DNA from: Hymenobacter sediminicola
Lineage (GTDB): Bacteria; Bacteroidota; Bacteroidia; Cytophagales; Hymenobacteraceae
Length of the DNA stretch: 64,000 nt
Assembly: GCF_014250515.1 (NCBI RefSeq)
Contig: NZ_CP060202.1
Location: forward strand, 3,779,001 to 3,843,000
Reading direction: 5' to 3'
Positions 61,612 to 64,000 of the stretch are shown here, piece by piece. How positions within the stretch are numbered: position 1 is the stretch's first letter; each line of letters begins with the position of its first letter. The notes beneath the pieces were generated by a model that was not told where the DNA came from, did not search any database, and worked only from the letters and a program-made list of their open reading frames with translations. Both the position numbers and the translations under genes were made by a program.

Positions 61612-63021
61612 ATGAATTCCATCATTCTCCTTTCCGTTCTGGGCCTCGGCAACCTGTTCCTGGGTTTCCGCCGCTCCAACCGGCTACTGCTGCCCGTGAT
61701 GATGCTCATCCTGGGGCTGGTGCTGACCGTGAACTTCATCGACTGGAACGAGGGCGCGCAACCGTTTTTCAACGGCATGCTTACCATCGACAACTTCTCG
61801 GTGGCTTTCACCGGCATCGTGCTGCTGACGGCGCTGGTGCTGGTGCCCTTCTCCCAGAAATACGTGCTCGACGGCGAAAGCAACCTGGCCGAGTACTACT
61901 CGCTGCTGCTGTTTTCGCTAGTGGGCGCCATTATGCTGGTGAGCTACAACCACCTGCTGATGCTGTTTCTGGGCATCGAAATCCTGAGCGTGGCCATGTA
62001 CGTGTTGGCCGGCTCCGATAAGCGCAACCTGCGTTCCAACGAGGCCGCCCTCAAGTACTTCCTGATGGGCGCGTTCTTCACCGGCATCCTGCTCTTCGGC
62101 ATGGCGCTGGTGTACGGCGCCACCGGCACGTTCGTGCTGAGCGAAATCAGCTTCGCGGTGCAGAATCCGGTCAATGCCTCGCTCACGCCCATGCTCTACA
62201 TTGGCATGCTGCTGATGCTGATTGGCATCGGCTTCAAAGTATCGGCCGCGCCCTTCCACTTCTGGACGCCCGATGTGTACGAGGGCACCCCTACGTTCTT
62301 CGCCGCCTTCATGAGCACGGTGGTGAAAACCGCCGGTTTCGCCGCCTTCCTGAAGCTGCTGGTGCAGGCCTTCCCGGCTGCCAATGCCCAGGGCATCTGG
62401 CTGCCCACGCTTACCGCCATGTGCGTGCTTACGCTGCTCATCGGCAACGTGGGCGCCGTGGCCCAAACCAGCATCAAGCGCATGCTGGCCTACTCCAGCA
62501 TCTCCCACGCCGGCTACCTGATGATTGCGCTGGTGGCCTACAACGGCCAGCTGGAAGGCGCTTCCGCCAACGGTATTCTGTTCTACTCCCTGGCCTACTC
62601 AGTAGCCACCGTCGCCGCTTTCGGGGTGGTGAAACTGGTGGCCGATGCCCGTCAGCGCGAGGACTACAACGGTCTGAACGGGCTGGCCAAAACCAATCCG
62701 CTGCTGGCGTTTTCGCTCACGGTATCCATGCTGAGTCTGGCTGGTATTCCGCTCACGGGCGGCTTCTTCGGCAAGTTCTTCGTGTTTTCGGCGGCCGTGG
62801 AGAATGGCTATATCGGCTTGGTGGTGTTTGCCGTGCTGATGTCGATGGTGAGCATCTACTACTACCTGCGCCCCATCATTGCCATGTACATGCGCGACAC
62901 CGACGCGACTACCGAATCGCCAGTACCGGTCAGCACGTTTCAGGCGGGCGCGCTGTTGCTGCTGGCTGCCCTCACCGTGCTGTTGGGCGTGCTGCCGGGT
63001 TTGGTGGCCGGTGTACTGTAG
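61612..63021 (+). CDS. nuoN: NADH-quinone oxidoreductase subunit N
   Basis: 469 residues from the ATG opening MNSIILLSVLGLGNLFLGF; an upstream alternative would start in the repeat. Blocks include GIEILSVAMYVLAG, AAPFHFWTPDVYEGTPT and RMLAYSSISHAGYLMIAL. It is the third antiporter-like pump, adjacent to NuoK. The last nuo gene, closed by a terminator. Confidence 0.97.
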   Translation: MNSIILLSVLGLGNLFLGFRRSNRLLLPVMMLILGLVLTVNFIDWNEGAQPFFNGMLTIDNFSVAFTGIVLLTALVLVPFSQKYVLDGESNLAEYYSLLLFSLVGAIMLVSYNHLLMLFLGIEILSVAMYVLAGSDKRNLRSNEAALKYFLMGAFFTGILLFGMALVYGATGTFVLSEISFAVQNPVNASLTPMLYIGMLLMLIGIGFKVSAAPFHFWTPDVYEGTPTFFAAFMSTVVKTAGFAAFLKLLVQAFPAANAQGIWLPTLTAMCVLTLLIGNVGAVAQTSIKRMLAYSSISHAGYLMIALVAYNGQLEGASANGILFYSLAYSVATVAAFGVVKLVADARQREDYNGLNGLAKTNPLLAFSLTVSMLSLAGIPLTGGFFGKFFVFSAAVENGYIGLVVFAVLMSMVSIYYYLRPIIAMYMRDTDATTESPVPVSTFQAGALLLLAALTVLLGVLPGLVAGVL

Positions 63022-63057
63022 GCCTGAATCATTCGTTTTCCCTTCTCTCCCATATTG

Positions 63058-63087
63058 AAACGACCCTACCAGTTGGTAGGGTCGTTT
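63058..63087 (+). terminator. terminator after nuoN
   Basis: A perfect 13-bp stem (63058-63070 with 63075-63087), loop AGTT, followed by T and TCTTTT. Confidence 0.92.
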
Positions 63088-63169
63088 TCTTTTGAGCCAT
63101 CCGCAATACCTGGTCTGTAGCAACCATGTCCAGTAATTCATCTGCTCGAATCCGGCTATACTTGTCGCC

Positions 63170-64000
63170 ATGAAATTTCCTTTGACGCTGCTGACTCTGT
63201 TTGTGCTACGCTTTCCGGTCTTTGCTCAAACGCCTACGCTGCTAAGCCTACCCGAGCAAAGCTTCGAGCAGTTCTGGCAGACCTTCCGCGACAACTACGC
63301 CTTCTTTCCCCTCAAACAAGTAAACTGGGAGGCCTCCTACCGCACCTTTCGCCCGCGTATTACAGCCACTACTCCCACTGACACGCTGGTGCAGGTATTT
63401 CGCCAGATGGTGGAACCGCTGCACGACGGGCATATTACCATTTCTCGGGGCGAGGCAATCCTGTACAAGGGCGAAAGCACCCGCAATACGTTCAAACAGA
63501 CTTTCAAAACTGTGCAGCCGGAGTTCTGGCGCGTGACATATGCGCAGTTGCAAAAGGCTGGATTTGGACCAGTGAAAGGTATCGGGCCCGATTTTAAGGG
63601 CAAGCAGGTGCTTTACACCAGCCAGAATGGCTCTGTCGGATACCTGCACCTGACCCGCAGTTTCGCCGATATCAGCGGGGCTATTGGCACGGAGGCGCAG
63701 GAGAAAAAAGACCAGCATAAGCTGGAGAGACTATTTTCTCAGGCCCTGAAGCAGCTCCAGGGTTGCCAAGTGTTACTGCTCGACCTACGCGACAATGGCG
63801 GCGGACACAGCGGCTACGAACTGGCCGGACACTTTACGCAGGCGCGGTATCTGGCCAACTACAAAGCGTTACGCCGGCCCGGCGGCTACGACCTGTTTAC
63901 AGAACCACAACCGGTATACGTCACGCCGGCGGCCGGCCCCCAGTTCACCGGCCCGCTGGTGCTGCTCACCTCCGACCAAACGGCCAGTGCCGCCGAAGAC
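63170..64000 (+). CDS. S41-family (C-terminal processing type) peptidase, cut by window edge
   Basis: 277 residues visible, continuing beyond the window. Signal peptide MKFPLTLLTLFVLRFPVFAQ. Then an N-terminal helical domain (QSFEQFWQTFRDNYAFF), a DGHITISRG block, no clear PDZ, and the S41 core LLDLRDNGGGHSGYELA with the catalytic serine expected in SDQTASAAED at the very end. It is an exported serine protease of the tail-specific or tricorn-core type. Stand-alone after the nuo terminator. Confidence 0.9.
   Translation, partial: MKFPLTLLTLFVLRFPVFAQTPTLLSLPEQSFEQFWQTFRDNYAFFPLKQVNWEASYRTFRPRITATTPTDTLVQVFRQMVEPLHDGHITISRGEAILYKGESTRNTFKQTFKTVQPEFWRVTYAQLQKAGFGPVKGIGPDFKGKQVLYTSQNGSVGYLHLTRSFADISGAIGTEAQEKKDQHKLERLFSQALKQLQGCQVLLLDLRDNGGGHSGYELAGHFTQARYLANYKALRRPGGYDLFTEPQPVYVTPAAGPQFTGPLVLLTSDQTASAAED

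Overview
The window reads as chromosome of a GC-rich, aerobic Bacteroidota member, most like the Hymenobacter branch of the Cytophagales. The reasons are type IX secretion sorting domains of both kinds (a gliding-motility type B C-terminus and two type A C-termini), promoters of the Bacteroidota form TTTG-N19-TAnnTTTG, a fused CcoN-CcoO cbb3 oxidase subunit with a one-haem CcoP, and a short NuoG without a molybdopterin domain. The genus is an inference from gene content. No tRNA, rRNA, CRISPR array, prophage or insertion sequence was seen.

Layout. 1-10.5 kb: a DUF72 protein (cut by the window edge), a large type IX surface protein, an ABC-F ATPase, a tandem pair of related small membrane proteins, an AT-rich DUF4238 gene, and clpB. 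10.7-26.6 kb: a respiratory and oxygen-response region holding hemF, a universal stress protein, a TauE/SafE-like membrane protein, the cbb3 oxidase set (fixH, ccoG, ccoP, an 86-residue protein, ccoQ, ccoNO, ccoS, ccoI), a truncated haemoglobin, a cupin, a receiver-CRP fusion regulator, a PAS histidine kinase and a thioredoxin-like protein. 26.9-45.5 kb: ordinary chromosome with two type A surface proteins, a HupE/UreJ-like protein, an M1 peptidase, a KDPG-type aldolase, a type II NADH dehydrogenase, an ArsR regulator, a 2Fe-2S ferredoxin, a YjjG-type nucleotidase, a nucleotide kinase and pruA. 45.7-63 kb: complex I, nuoA-J, then a break with unrelated genes (including an ECF sigma factor with a small membrane protein, and a MaoC-type protein), then nuoK-N. 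An S41 peptidase runs off the right end.

How the genes work together. Two electron-entry enzymes (complex I and Ndh-2) sit near a high-affinity terminal oxidase and its assembly factors. The main observation is a family of 14-bp palindromes of the form nTGAC-N4-nTCAG. Eight copies lie at five promoters in the oxidase and oxygen-response region. Six of the eight form three tandem pairs, each exactly 22 bp centre to centre. At three promoters a TTTG -7 element lies at exactly the same distance from the operator centre, as expected for class II activation by a CRP/FNR-type protein. The region encodes one such protein, fused to a receiver domain and overlapping the gene of a PAS kinase whose second PAS domain keeps the FixL haem-ligand histidine and distal arginine. 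I infer an oxygen-responsive circuit in which FixL-, FixJ- and FixK-like functions are condensed into two proteins. It would control the cbb3 operon, haem synthesis, the cupin, the thioredoxin-like gene and probably itself.

A second feature is the density of long inverted repeats of several sequence families in the gaps of the nuo region. They are listed one by one below.
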